Notes: generated by a model not told the origin, from the letters alone. Positions 16,792-26,398 are shown, counted from the stretch's first letter. The stretch is DNA of 64,000 nt from Desulfobacteraceae bacterium Eth-SRB2 (GCA_004193595.1 RPGQ01000077.1:74091-138090); one strand, 5' to 3'. Made by a program: numbers and translations.

Positions 16792-16875
16792 TACGAAAGT
16801 GACTTTTCTTATATTTTTTGTCCTAATGATTATTATTTATCCTAATTTTTTGACAAACGCATACATTTAAAGACG

Positions 16876-17039
16876 CATATAATGACTCTGTTGATTTACT
16901 ATACTTAAAAAAAATTGCTTAAAAATCGACTCCCTCAGAGGCTCATATCTTGACGATCTTACGCAAAGGAATGATAAATGCTGCGTGTTTTTTTGTAATT
17001 TTTTAAAAAATTGGACTAAATCAACAGACTCATATAATG
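16876..17039. mobile_element. MITE-like element with 14-bp terminal inverted repeats and 9-bp target duplication
   Basis: The 146-base element spans 16885-17030. Its ends are ACTCTGTTGATTTA and, inverted, TAAATCAACAGACT (two mismatches). It is flanked on both sides by the direct repeat CATATAATG (16876-16884 and 17031-17039), the mark of a target-site duplication. It has no coding capacity, so it would have been moved by a transposase acting in trans. Confidence 0.75.
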
Positions 17040-17149
17040 TGGTCGAAGTGGATGAAAAGAGGGCGAAATTTTAATGAGAAACAGAGCTATTTATTATATA
17101 TTACCGTCTCCTTTGTATCTTATTATATAAGGTGAAATTGTTATAAAAA
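17040..17149. other. A+T-rich spacer
   Basis: About 110 bases between the MITE-like element and the small 57-residue gene; no site is recognised beyond long A/T runs. Confidence 0.3.
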
Positions 17150-17323
17150 TTATACCCTTTTTTTCAAAATTTCTTCTCGCTGCGACTCGTCGTCTATCCG
17201 AATTATTTTTGATGTTCTGGGCGGATGTGCCATTTCCTCCAAGGCGGCCAGTCTTTTTTCCGTTTCCCGGTCTTTAACCATCCCGCAATGAGACGACCGT
17301 ATATTTATAGTGTCGGTTATCAT
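17150..17323 (-). CDS. Small 57-residue protein coupled to the J-domain gene
   Basis: An open frame of 57 residues starting with the ATG that overlaps the J-domain gene stop (ATGA). It begins MITDTINIRSSHCGMVKDRE and ends in a basic tail EEILKKRV. The charged, helical composition (ETEKRLAALEEMAHPP) and tight coupling support it as real. No family is recognised. It may be an accessory factor of the J-domain protein. Confidence 0.5.
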   Translation of the reverse strand: MITDTINIRSSHCGMVKDRETEKRLAALEEMAHPPRTSKIIRIDDESQREEILKKRV

Positions 17324-18306
17324 TTTTTCTTGTGTAACAGGCCGTGATAGTATTTGGTCAACTTTACAAATGCTTCGGGGCTCCCCCCTTTATCCGGGTG
17401 GTGCTTTAAGGCCATCTTCCGGTATAGACGGTTAAAACATTTGAGATCCATCTTCTTTAAGTTTTCCCACCTTGTTTCAAAAAGTCTTGCGGCTTCCTCC
17501 ATGTTCACTCGCACTTTTTTGGGTGGAATATAATTCCGGTGGCGATTGATGAATTCGTGAAGGTAATCCTGGAAAAGGGAAGGCCGGAGAAATTCGTTAT
17601 CGAAATACATGATCACATATTTGACAAGATAGTCTCTTAGCCTGTGGGACATCTCCATACCGGCCCAAAAATTCTTATCCTCATCAAGCTTGCAAACAGC
17701 ATCAACAAAAAATTCATCCATCTTGATTTGGTTTAAATCATGAGGCCTTTGAGCGGCAATGGCATCGAGAAAAAAACGCTGAAGATCAAAAATGGTGTAA
17801 ACGTATGTTCTCAATTCGTTGGGCTGAAGAATGCGCTCTTGAACCAGAAAGTACTGCTCAATCTCATCACGTGATTTCCCGTGGAGCACTTTAAATAGCT
17901 TGAGGGGCATTTTACTTAGGTTGCGTTGGTCCACCTGGGCGAATCTTAGATAATGAATACGGCGTTTGTCGAATACATGAGCCTGCGGATGGGGTTCCGG
18001 CAAATCTTTCTTAGCGTTGTCGAAGGACCGCTGAAACCCCTTTATTACCCGTTTTATTTCAGGATTCAGAAAGTCCCAGAATATATGGTCCAATTCATCC
18101 TGATCCGGATACAGTCCAAATTGTGCCAGCGTTTCTTCAATCGCCTCATCATAATAATAACCGTGTCCACCGAGATAAATGATGTGTTTGGAGGGGTCCG
18201 TGCCCAGATGGAAAACATCTCGACTTTTTAAGTACGAACCCTCATGGTACGTGTCTCGAATATAATAATGAGTCTGATTTTTTACTTTTGTTCGTGCAAG
18301 ATACAT
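17320..18306 (-). CDS. Protein with C-terminal J domain (DnaJ-like)
   Basis: 328 residues. The last 50 residues form a J domain: NRLYRKMALKHHPDKGGSPE carries the invariant HPD tripeptide near residue 304, followed by a short final helix. The first 270 residues are a conserved but unnamed region (starting MYLARTKVKNQTHYYIRDTY and including GGHGYYYDEAIEETLAQFGL). J domains stimulate Hsp70 ATPase; the J domain at the C-terminus rather than the N-terminus implies a specialised client adapter. I recall similar proteins in other Desulfobacterota. It overlaps the 57-residue gene downstream by four bases. Confidence 0.75.
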   Translation of the reverse strand: MYLARTKVKNQTHYYIRDTYHEGSYLKSRDVFHLGTDPSKHIIYLGGHGYYYDEAIEETLAQFGLYPDQDELDHIFWDFLNPEIKRVIKGFQRSFDNAKKDLPEPHPQAHVFDKRRIHYLRFAQVDQRNLSKMPLKLFKVLHGKSRDEIEQYFLVQERILQPNELRTYVYTIFDLQRFFLDAIAAQRPHDLNQIKMDEFFVDAVCKLDEDKNFWAGMEMSHRLRDYLVKYVIMYFDNEFLRPSLFQDYLHEFINRHRNYIPPKKVRVNMEEAARLFETRWENLKKMDLKCFNRLYRKMALKHHPDKGGSPEAFVKLTKYYHGLLHKKK

Positions 18307-18899
18307 AATAACCTATCATAATGCATATATTTATTGGATACAAGGGCTGTTTTAATAAAGCCATGGGCAAACGAATTTGATTTCCGTACAGCGTAGCGAC
18401 GGCGTGTTTCTCTTGGAAACCGACTGACTGTTTGAAGGGCTTTAGCACGCGTTAGCCCGAGCCGAATGAAATTATGACTTAAAAATTCAATGGGATAATT
18501 TAGCGACGAATTATTCTGAATAACTCTTTGAGACCTTTGAAAAAGGTTCAATTTCGTTCAAGTTCAAGGAAGGTGAGAATTTTAACCACAGGAATACATG
18601 GAGTATTTTGAGGATTAAAATTTGAGCCTGACGCAGAAATTGGGCGAAAGGGGACGTTTTGCAAAGGTCTCTCTGGTGCGACTGGGGCTTACGGATGCTT
18701 AAGCACAAGTTTCAGTCGGTTGGAAAGAGATATACGCCGTCGCGGAGCGGTCTCCCTGTATTGGGATTCAAATGCGTTTGCCTTATAGCAAACCCCATAA
18801 TTGTCTAAACATGAAAGATCTCCAGAGAGCACGTCAGGTTTTGAAACAACTGTCTGTTGAACTATTGGGAGAGAGCCAAGGGGTGTTTTTGTTCAGGCA
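18307..18899. other. Gene-free stretch with a MITE-like element
   Basis: About 590 bases between the J-domain gene and the phosphorylase gene. The central part is the element at 18530-18671. Short open frames here have no family resemblance. I see no tRNA or riboswitch. Confidence 0.4.
18530..18671. mobile_element. MITE-like element with GAGACCTTTG ends
   Basis: Starts GAGACCTTTG at 18530 and ends with the inverted match CAAAGGTCTC at 18662-18671, giving 10-bp terminal inverted repeats around 142 bases of non-coding sequence. Similar short elements with GAGACCTTTGCAAAA-type ends are, from memory, common in Desulfobacterales genomes and may be moved by an IS transposase in trans. A target duplication is not evident. 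Confidence 0.55.
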
Positions 18900-19724
18900 C
18901 TAAATATTCCCCACAACCGTTCTGATGATCATTTCAAGCCGGGGAGAGGCTTGTTCGGCCACGGCAATGATTTGTTCAACGGTTGCGGGAACCGGCGCAT
19001 CCGGATTGTGAACATTGGTTATGGACGACAGTCCGAGTACCTTGATTCCGGCATGGACTGCCGTAATAACTTCCTGTATGGTTGAGAAACCCACCGCATC
19101 GGCGCCGGTGGTTCTTAAAAAGCGGACCTCGGCCGGTGTTTCAAGTGACGGCCCCTTAAGTCCGACATAAGTCCCTTTTTGTAGGTGGATACCGGCATTT
19201 TTGCCGGCATTTTCCGCAAGCACCGCCAGCTTTGGGTCGTATGCATGGATCATATCCGGGAATCTGATTCCCCAACTATCCTCATTGGGTCCGATCAAAG
19301 GATTTGACCCTGTCAAATTAATATGATCTTCAATGATCATAATGTCACCGGCATTAAATTGGGGATTAAGACCTCCGGCGGCATTGGTAAGTATCAAAAC
19401 CGTGACACCCAGTTCTTGCATCACCCGGATGGGAAAAGAGACCTCAAGTTCCGAGTAGCCCTCGTAAAGATGAAAACGGCCCTGCATGGCAATGATCTGT
19501 TTGCCTTCCATCTCCCCGAAAAGAAGCCGACCCGGATGGCTTTCAACGGTTGAGGTGGGGAAATGAGGGATATCTTTATAGTCAAACGCTGCGGATATGT
19601 TTAAAAATTCCACACTTTGTCCAAGGCCTGTTCCGGTCATCAGGCCGATTCGGGGAAGCGTTGTAATACGAAATCTTAGGAATTCAGCCGTTTCAACCGC
19701 TTTGTCTTTATACTTTTTTATCAT
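18900..19724 (-). CDS. punA: Purine nucleoside phosphorylase
   Basis: 274 residues, the size of trimeric class-I PNP, which splits inosine or guanosine with phosphate. Motifs: GLMTGTGLGQSVEF near the N-terminus (phosphate-site glycines), GRFHLYEGYS, LILTNAAGGLNP, and YVGLKGPSLETPAEVRFLR with the active-site Glu. The usual DAVGMST becomes DAVGFSTIQEV here, and the purine-specific Asn is present in SSITNVHN. I chose MIKKYKDKA (19724) over the 16-residue longer start at 19772 because GAGGAC precedes it. It is leftward and divergent from cluster 1. Confidence 0.88.
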   Translation of the reverse strand: MIKKYKDKAVETAEFLRFRITTLPRIGLMTGTGLGQSVEFLNISAAFDYKDIPHFPTSTVESHPGRLLFGEMEGKQIIAMQGRFHLYEGYSELEVSFPIRVMQELGVTVLILTNAAGGLNPQFNAGDIMIIEDHINLTGSNPLIGPNEDSWGIRFPDMIHAYDPKLAVLAENAGKNAGIHLQKGTYVGLKGPSLETPAEVRFLRTTGADAVGFSTIQEVITAVHAGIKVLGLSSITNVHNPDAPVPATVEQIIAVAEQASPRLEMIIRTVVGNI

Positions 19725-19875
19725 TGGGCTGTCCTCTGAAAAATTGCACAATCTGCTGAAATCAAAAAACATGTTAAAATCTGCACAACCTGTGCTTTTA
19801 AAAGATATTAGCTATTCCCTTGTCTCGTTGCATATCAGGCAGACTCGGCATTTGCAAGATTTAGCTATAAATTTA

Positions 19876-19902
19876 TTGACATGATTTATCACAGCTTATA
19901 GT
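19876..19902 (+). promoter_or_regulatory. Candidate sigma-70-type promoter of cluster 1
   Basis: TTGACA (19876-19881) and TATAGT (19897-19902) are separated by 15 bases, slightly short of the ideal 17. The site is about 70 bases upstream of the first gene of cluster 1, and no other convincing site is seen. Confidence 0.3.
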
Positions 19903-19973
19903 TATCGATGGTTAAACTAAAAATATGCTATATAAATTTAAAAAATTGCTCTTTATATTAGGAGAATCAAACC

Positions 19974-20948
19974 ATGTCTGAGGATGTAGTCGGAGCGGTA
20001 ATGGTGGTTGGCGGCGGGATTGCCGGAATGCAATCCGCTCTGGATTTAGCTGATTCCGGATTTTATGTTCATCTCGTTGAAAAGTCACCTGCCATCGGTG
20101 GGGTAATGTCACAACTGGACAAAACCTTTCCCACCAATGACTGTGCCATGTGAATTCTATCACCCAAACTGGTCGAGGTCGGCCGGAACTTAAACATCGA
20201 ACTTCACACGTGTTCAGAAATAGAAGAAATCGAGGGAAACGAGGGGAACTTCAAGGTAAAAATCCGCAAAATGCCCAGATATGTTGATTTTGAAAAATGT
20301 ACGGGCTGCGGAGAATGCGCAGCAGTAAATATAGATAAAAACAATCCTCCTAAAGAAGTCCATGGAAGATTATGGGTTGATCGGATTAAAATCGATGAAG
20401 ACAGATGCATTCACTGTGGGGATTGCGTAAGGGCCTGTATGGATGAAAATCCGGAAAATCAGGCATTGACGAATATTGTGCAGAAAAGATTTGAGGCCAT
20501 ACGAGATAAAAAGATAATAAAGCAACCCACACCCCTTCAGGAAATTCTGGGGATGACTCAACAGGAACGAAAAACATTCTGGCAGAACCAGTTCAAGAAA
20601 TGCATCAAATGCTATGGATGCATCGATATGTGCCCCGTCTATGTAGAAGAACCTGATGGATTGGATCTGTCGAAATGGGTTGAAAAAGGCCAGGTGCCCC
20701 CTCCCTTTCCTCTCTTCCACCTTCTCAGAGCCTATCAGGTATGGGACACCTGTGTGCTATGCGGTGAATGCGAGAATACATGTCCCGCCCAAATCCCATT
20801 GAAAACAATACAAGATTTTGTGCGGTACCTCCCTCCCGAAAAGGTCTTCGAGGTGATTCCCGGCCTGGAAAATGAGGCTCGGAATGAAATCCTCAACTTT
20901 GTTGAAAGGAAAAAAACGTCGTCAAGGAGGATAACCTGTGAAGTTTGA
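19974..20948 (+). CDS. hdrA: Selenocysteine-containing short HdrA FAD-domain protein fused to an FeS module
   Basis: 324 residues with an in-frame UGA at 20151 read as Sec60. Residues 1-80 are the first part of the HdrA thioredoxin-reductase-like FAD domain ([20 protein letters not shown], then [10 protein letters not shown], then [15 protein letters not shown]). The UGA is at the Cys position that is Sec in some methanogen HdrA proteins. A ferredoxin-like segment follows ([18 protein letters not shown]), then a C-terminal FeS module ([12 protein letters not shown] and [12 protein letters not shown]) like that in FrhB-type proteins of both clusters. The rest of canonical HdrA is missing and is supplied by the separate gene at 23014. 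Start ATG 19974 follows AGGAG. The stop overlaps fdhA by 11 bases. The UGA is backed by a hairpin at 20169-20186. Confidence 0.85.
20151..20186 (+). promoter_or_regulatory. UGA codon and SECIS-like hairpin in hdrA-N
   Basis: The UGA (20151-20153) is followed 15 bases later by CTGGTC (20169-20174), loop GAGGTC, and GGCCGG (20181-20186). The six pairs (two of them G-U) and the GG in the loop fit the bacterial SECIS shape and distance. Confidence 0.65.
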
Positions 20949-23004
20949 TATGGTCCTTACCACTTGCCCGTTTTGCGGAACCGGCTGCAATTTCTACTTA
21001 AAAGTCCTGGGAGAAAAAATTACCGATGTGCTTCCCTGCAAGACTCATCCTGTCAGCCAGGGGGAATTGTGTGTCCTGGGTCGAAATGCCTATAAATTTA
21101 TTCAGAACAAAAATCGCCTGACAAAGCCTTTGATCAAAAAGGGTGACGACTTTATAGAAGTGAGTTGGTCAGAGGCTTATAAGCAGGTGGCAGACGGCCT
21201 CCTTGAAATAAAAAAGAACTATGGTTCGGATGCCCTTGGGGTGCTATCGAGTGCAAAATGCACCAATGAAGAAAACTACCTGATAATGAAATTCACACGG
21301 GGCATTCTGGGAACGAACAATCTCGACCATTGTGCACGCCTCTGACACTCATCCACGGTGGCAGGTCTTGCCGCCGCATTCGGTGCGGGCGCCATGACAA
21401 ACTCAATTGCTGAGATCGATGACACGGACTGTGTCCTTGTCATCGGCAGCAACACCACCGGTCAACATCCTTTGGTAGCCAGCAAAATCATTCGGGCCAA
21501 AGAAAAAGGGGCAAAACTCATTGTAATCGATCCCAGAAAAATACCCCTCACCGAATATGCAGATCTTTTTATCCAGGTGAAACCCGGAACCAACGTTGCC
21601 CTTATCAATGGAATAATTCATATTCTTATTGAAAAAGGTTTAATCGATGAAGCCTTCATTCGGGAAAGGACAGAGGGATTTGAGGAATTAAAACAAAAGG
21701 TCAAAGAATATCCGGCAGAACGGGTCACTGAAGTTACCGGTATTAGCAAGGAAGTTCTGGAGAAGGCGGCGCTTCTTTACGGCCAGGCAGACAAAGCCAT
21801 GATCTTCTATGCCATGGGCATAACCCAGCACACCACAGGGACGGACAACGTCAAATCCGTAGCCAACCTTGCCATGGTAACAGGAAATATCGGTCGTCCT
21901 TCCACTGGAGTAAATCCTCTCAGGGGACAGAATAATGTCCAGGGGGCCTGTGACATGGGAGCTTTGCCCAATGTCCTGACGGGCTATCAACCGGTGTCGG
22001 ACCCGGGTGCAAGGTCTCTGTTCCGGGAGAAATGGAATTTGTCGTTACCTGACACTCCAGGTCTAACCCTTGTGGAGATGATGGATTCTGCCAGAGAAGG
22101 TTCCCTTAAGGGAATGCTCGTGGTAGGCGAAAACCCGATGATGTCTGACCCTGATACCCAACACGTAAAAGAATCGTTGGAAGCCCTGGACTTATTGGTT
22201 GTGCAGGATATCTTTTTGACCGAAACAGCAAAACTTGCCCACGTAGTCCTTCCGGCAAGCTCATTTGCTGAAAAGGAAGGGACCTTTACCAATACAGACC
22301 GCCGCGTTCAAAGGGTCAGAAAGGCCATAGATCCTATAGGACAATCAAAGCCCGACTGGCAAATCATCTCGGAACTTGCCAGGGAAATGGGTTTTACAGG
22401 GTTCGATTTTGACTCGCCGGAAGAAATTATGAAGGAGATTTCCTCTGTGACCTCCCCCTATGCAGGTATTACTTATGAACGGCTTGATAAGGGTGAGGTG
22501 CTTCACTGGCCATGTCCGGATGAAAATCATCCGGGAACTCCTTTTCTTCATGAAAAAGAGTTCCCGCGTGGGAAGGGGAAATTCTTTGCACTCGATTATA
22601 TTCCCCCTGACGAGCTTCCGGATAGTGAGTATCCGTATATACTCAGTACAGGAAGGATTCCCTTCCATTTTCACGGGGGGAGCATGACACGAAAAATTGA
22701 TGTCTTAAATCAAGAAGTCCCTACAGGTTATGTGAACATCCATCCTGAAGATGCAAAAAAGCTGGGTGTCGCTAAAAAGGAATGGCTTAAAGTAAGTTCA
22801 CGCCGGGGGGAAATATCGATTCAAGCCAATATCTCTACCGAGGTTAAACCCGGAATAGTCTTTATTCCCATGCATTTTTCAGAATGTGCCGTCAATACCC
22901 TCACGAATAGAAAATTTGATGCCATAGCAAAAATACCAGGCTTTAAAGTCTGTGCGGTAAACATCAAAAAGCAAGATAGAAAGATTCAAGGGTCTTTTCA
23001 ATAG
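20938..23004 (+). CDS. fdhA: Formate dehydrogenase catalytic subunit, selenocysteine form
   Basis: 688 residues, molybdopterin (Mo or W bis-MGD) oxidoreductase. The N-terminal [4Fe-4S] motif is CPFCGTGCNFYL with a fourth cysteine in GELCVLGRNAY; UGA at 21343 gives Sec136 in LDHCARLU-HSSTVAGL, the formate dehydrogenase active site; the following His is the conserved partner. GSNTTGQHP, DPRKIPLTEYAD and GQNNVQGACDMGALP are cofactor-binding motifs. It starts with GTG at 20938 after AAGGAGG and overlaps the upstream gene by 11 bases. It lacks a Tat signal, so it is cytoplasmic, as expected for a soluble Fdh-Hdr complex. Cluster 2 has a paralogue with Cys instead of Sec. Confidence 0.93.
21343..21375 (+). 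promoter_or_regulatory. UGA codon and SECIS hairpin in fdhA
   Basis: UGA at 21343-21345. The downstream hairpin GGTGGCA (21357-21363), loop GGTCT, TGCCGCC (21369-21375) has seven pairs and a GGUCU apical loop, almost the same loop as in the well-studied E. coli fdhF SECIS. Confidence 0.8.
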
Positions 23005-23013
23005 GAGTCAATA

Positions 23014-26000
23014 ATGAAAGAAAGGATCAAGAGAGAAACAAGAAATATTCTTAATGAAGGATGGGATGGCGTCCTTGGACTCATGAATAGATGGGGGCAA
23101 ATCGGGCCATATCTTTTTCGGGATCCCGAAGAACTCGAAGACATTGAGATCGAACCCAGATACAACCTTGCAAAAACCATTCAACTGATGCTCAACAAAC
23201 GTCCGGATCTCCGCATCGCAGCAGTAGTGAGAGGATGTGATGTGAGGGCACTCCGTGAATTGGAGGAAATGGGAAAAATAAAAACCCAGGGACTGCGTCT
23301 TATCGGTATTACCTGTTCTCATGAGCAAGCTGAGATATGCAATTGCGAAAAGCCCATTTATGATACATTGAATTGTACGGGTTGCTGGAAATGCATAGAA
23401 GCCTGTAAGGAACAGGCCATTGAAAGGGTAAATGTTTGCCCAATTCTTCTCCCTAGTGAATATGACGTGGGTTTGGCAAAAAGAAAGGCGATTTATATTC
23501 CTTACGCACAGGCGGTACCCCTTAAGGCCATACGGGATAGCGAGCATTGTTTGAAGCTTGCAGGCGTTATGGATTGCAAGGGATGTGAGACTGCCTGCAT
23601 GGCAAATGCCATATTGCACGAAGACCACGAACAAATTGATGAAATTGAGGTGGGTTCAGTTATCCTTTCACCCGGTTTTGAGCCTTTTGACCCATCTAAA
23701 TTCGACAATTATAATTACGCCAATCATCCGAACGTTATCACATCCATGGAGTTTGAAAGGATTCTTTCCGCCTCCGGTCCCACCGAGGGCCACCTGGTCA
23801 GAATGTCCGATCACAAGGAACCTAAAAAAATCGCTTGGTTTCAATGCATAGGGTCAAGAGATTTAAACAGGAGCGGCAATGCCTTTTGCAGCTCCGTATG
23901 CTGCATGTATGCCATCAAAGAGGCAGTCATCGCCAAAGAGCATGCCGGCAGCGACCTTGATTGCGCTATATTTTTCATGGATATGCGTACCCATGGCAAG
24001 GATTTTGAAAGATTTTATGAATCCGCCAGGGATCAACATGGTGTCCGCTTTATCAGAAGCCGCGTACACACCATAGATCCTTCTGCTGAAGATGACCTTA
24101 CCGTTCATTATATAACTGAAAACGGATCGTTTGAATCGGAAAACTTTGACCTGATTGTTTTATCCGTGGGTTTGCAAACACCTCCCCAAGTTATCGAACT
24201 TGCGAATAAGCTCGGTGTTGAGCTTACCGACGGAAACTTCTGCAAAACAGATTCCTTTGAACCTGTTGCCACATCAAGGAAAGGAATTTATGTCTGCGGT
24301 GCTTTTCAGAGTCCCAAGGATATCCCCCAGTCCGTGGTTGATGCCAGCGCCGCTGCATCCGCAGCAGGTAAAATATTAAGTGATGTTCGAAATACCTTAA
24401 CAAAAACTCCGGAGGTCATCCCCGAAACAGACATTGTCGGCCAGCGCCCCAAAATAGGCGTTTTTGTCTGCAAATGCGGCATTAATATCGCCGGTGTCGT
24501 GGATGTGCCTGCTGTAACTGAATACGCGGCATCATTACCATACGTGGAATACGTCACAAACAACCTCTATACCTGCTCCCAGGATACCCAGGACACCATG
24601 TCCAAGGTTATCAAGGAAAAAGAGCTAAACCGGGTTGTGGTCGCCGCATGCACGCCTAAAACCCATGAGGCTTTATTTCAGGAAACACTTATAAACGCTG
24701 GGTTAAACAAATATCTCTTCGAAATGTGCAATATCCGAAATCAAGATTCATGGGTTCATAAAAATAATCCGGAGCTGGCAACAGAAAAGGCAAAAGATCT
24801 GGTACGAATGTCCATAACAAAGGTTGCCCTTATGGAACCTCTTGAGGAGGCCGAACTTGATGTCAATCAAACCGCCATGGTTTTGGGGGGCGGCATATCC
24901 GGGATGGCATCGGCAAGAAGTCTTTCCAGACAAGGGTATGAAACCCATATTATTGAAAAAAGCTCAAGCCTGGGTGGCCAGGCTTTAAATCTTTACCATA
25001 CCTTTGACGGTGGAGACGTACAGAAAAAGCTTTCAAAACTTGTCGATGACATCGAAACGGATAAAAAGATTCATGTTCATCTAAATACTACTGTCACCGA
25101 AGTTGAGGGATTTGTCGGCAATTTTAAATCCACCCTCTCCAATAACGGCAGCCAGGAAGTTTTAGAGCACGGAATAGCGGTACTGGCAACCGGCGGAAAA
25201 CCGTTAAAGCCGGATGAATACAGTTACGGGAAAGATTCCCGGATCTTGACAAGCCTTGAGCTTGACAAAAAATTTATAGAAAATGATTCTCTGATCGATT
25301 CGCTGAATACAGCGGTCTTTATCCAGTGTGTGGGGTCAAGAGAGCCTGACAGGCCATACTGCAGCCGGGTTTGCTGTACACACTCCATTAAAAATGCACT
25401 TGAACTTAAAAAGCGAAACCCGGACATGAGTATCTTTATCCTTTACAGGGACATCAGAACATACGGTGAGCGTGAATACCTTTACCAAAAGGCTCGCAAG
25501 GCGGGTATTGTTTTTATCAGGTTCTCACTGAATAACAAGCCCGAGGTTAACCTGCAGGGCGACCAACTCAGGGTTAAGGTAAGGGATCATATTCTCCATC
25601 GACCGTTGGAAATTTCTGCCGATCTGGTAACTCTTGCTTCAGCCATCGTACCGAACAAGGATGAAAAACTTGCTAATTTTTTCAAATTGCCGACAAATGA
25701 CGACGGTTTCTTTATAGAAAAACATGCCAAGCTGGGGCCTTCGGAATTCGCCACGGACGGGGTGTTTCTTTGTGGGTTGGCCCATTACCCGAAACCTATT
25801 GACGAATCCATCGCCCAGGGGCTGGCGGCCGCATCCCGAGCCGTGACTCTCCTGTCACGTAAAAATATATTGATGAGCGGAACGGTTGCAATGACCAACC
25901 CTTCCTATTGCAGTTCCTGCGGCGTATGTATTTCCGTTTGTCCTTACTCGGCGCCTTCTTTTATCCCTGAAGACGACCGTTTTTTTCCAGGCAGGGCACA

Positions 26001-26130
26001 AATCAATCCCGTTCTTTGCAAAGGCTGCGGGTTATGTGTAGCATCCTGCAGATCAGGCGCGATTCATCTTAAAGGATTCGATAATGATCAGATTTTTGCC
26101 CAGATTTTTTCTTTGAATGAAGCAGTATAA
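23014..26130 (+). CDS. hdrA: Large HdrA-like flavoprotein without its own FAD head
   Basis: 1038 residues. Residues 1-120 are an unusual N-terminal domain with an FrhB-like segment (RIAAVVRGCDVRALREL, near residue 68) in place of the canonical HdrA FAD head. An FeS segment follows (CTGCWKCIEAC near 125), then the usual middle of a large HdrA (GSVILSPGFEPFDPSKFD, QCIGSRD, SSVCCMYAIKEAVIAKEH, MDMRTHGKDFERFY). A second HdrA module starts near 480 (IGVFVCKCGINIAGVVDV, Cys488), with a GxGxxG FAD site (MVLGGGISGMASARSLSRQG) near 627. Two C-terminal [4Fe-4S] sites close the protein (CSSCGVCISVCP and CKGCGLCVASC). The missing head is encoded at 19974. The family carries the bifurcating FAD. Gap to fdhA is 9 bases. 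Confidence 0.88.
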   Translation: MKERIKRETRNILNEGWDGVLGLMNRWGQIGPYLFRDPEELEDIEIEPRYNLAKTIQLMLNKRPDLRIAAVVRGCDVRALRELEEMGKIKTQGLRLIGITCSHEQAEICNCEKPIYDTLNCTGCWKCIEACKEQAIERVNVCPILLPSEYDVGLAKRKAIYIPYAQAVPLKAIRDSEHCLKLAGVMDCKGCETACMANAILHEDHEQIDEIEVGSVILSPGFEPFDPSKFDNYNYANHPNVITSMEFERILSASGPTEGHLVRMSDHKEPKKIAWFQCIGSRDLNRSGNAFCSSVCCMYAIKEAVIAKEHAGSDLDCAIFFMDMRTHGKDFERFYESARDQHGVRFIRSRVHTIDPSAEDDLTVHYITENGSFESENFDLIVLSVGLQTPPQVIELANKLGVELTDGNFCKTDSFEPVATSRKGIYVCGAFQSPKDIPQSVVDASAAASAAGKILSDVRNTLTKTPEVIPETDIVGQRPKIGVFVCKCGINIAGVVDVPAVTEYAASLPYVEYVTNNLYTCSQDTQDTMSKVIKEKELNRVVVAACTPKTHEALFQETLINAGLNKYLFEMCNIRNQDSWVHKNNPELATEKAKDLVRMSITKVALMEPLEEAELDVNQTAMVLGGGISGMASARSLSRQGYETHIIEKSSSLGGQALNLYHTFDGGDVQKKLSKLVDDIETDKKIHVHLNTTVTEVEGFVGNFKSTLSNNGSQEVLEHGIAVLATGGKPLKPDEYSYGKDSRILTSLELDKKFIENDSLIDSLNTAVFIQCVGSREPDRPYCSRVCCTHSIKNALELKKRNPDMSIFILYRDIRTYGEREYLYQKARKAGIVFIRFSLNNKPEVNLQGDQLRVKVRDHILHRPLEISADLVTLASAIVPNKDEKLANFFKLPTNDDGFFIEKHAKLGPSEFATDGVFLCGLAHYPKPIDESIAQGLAAASRAVTLLSRKNILMSGTVAMTNPSYCSSCGVCISVCPYSAPSFIPEDDRFFPGRAQINPVLCKGCGLCVASCRSGAIHLKGFDNDQIFAQIFSLNEAV

Positions 26131-26143
26131 AACGTGGTGCTGC

Positions 26144-26313
26144 GGTGTAATTCACAGCTGTTGGTTTACGGCAGCCATTTATTCCTTATCACCGGAATCT
26201 GAAGATCCAGGTTTCAGGTGTCAGGAGAGAGGGACGTAGGAGCGGAAACCCAAAACCTGAACACTGACACCTGGATAATTTAAGCTAAATCACCAACAGT
26301 CTTGATTTACACC
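26144..26313. mobile_element. MITE-like repeat, family A, complete copy 1
   Basis: 170 bases starting GGTGTAATTCACAGCTGTTG and ending AGTCTTGATTTACACC; the ends form an imperfect inverted repeat (GGTGTAAnTCA ... TGTTGGT). Inside are CAGGTGTCAG and CTGACACCTG inverted motifs. A second full copy lies at 37201-37382 and a partial one at 1-57. This copy splits the Hdr operon between hdrA and mvhD. Confidence 0.7.
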
Positions 26314-26398
26314 CGTGGTGCTGGATGAATAAAAAAAGTTATTTTATTCAGTATCCTTAAAACCCGAACATAGGATTAAGAATAGGGAGATTTTTAAG

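Noticed and set aside
20151..20153. UGA in hdrA-N as a nonsense mutation or sequencing error
   Set aside because: The frame continues with conserved HdrA sequence, the position is a known Sec site and a SECIS-like hairpin follows; four more UGA codons in related proteins point the same way.
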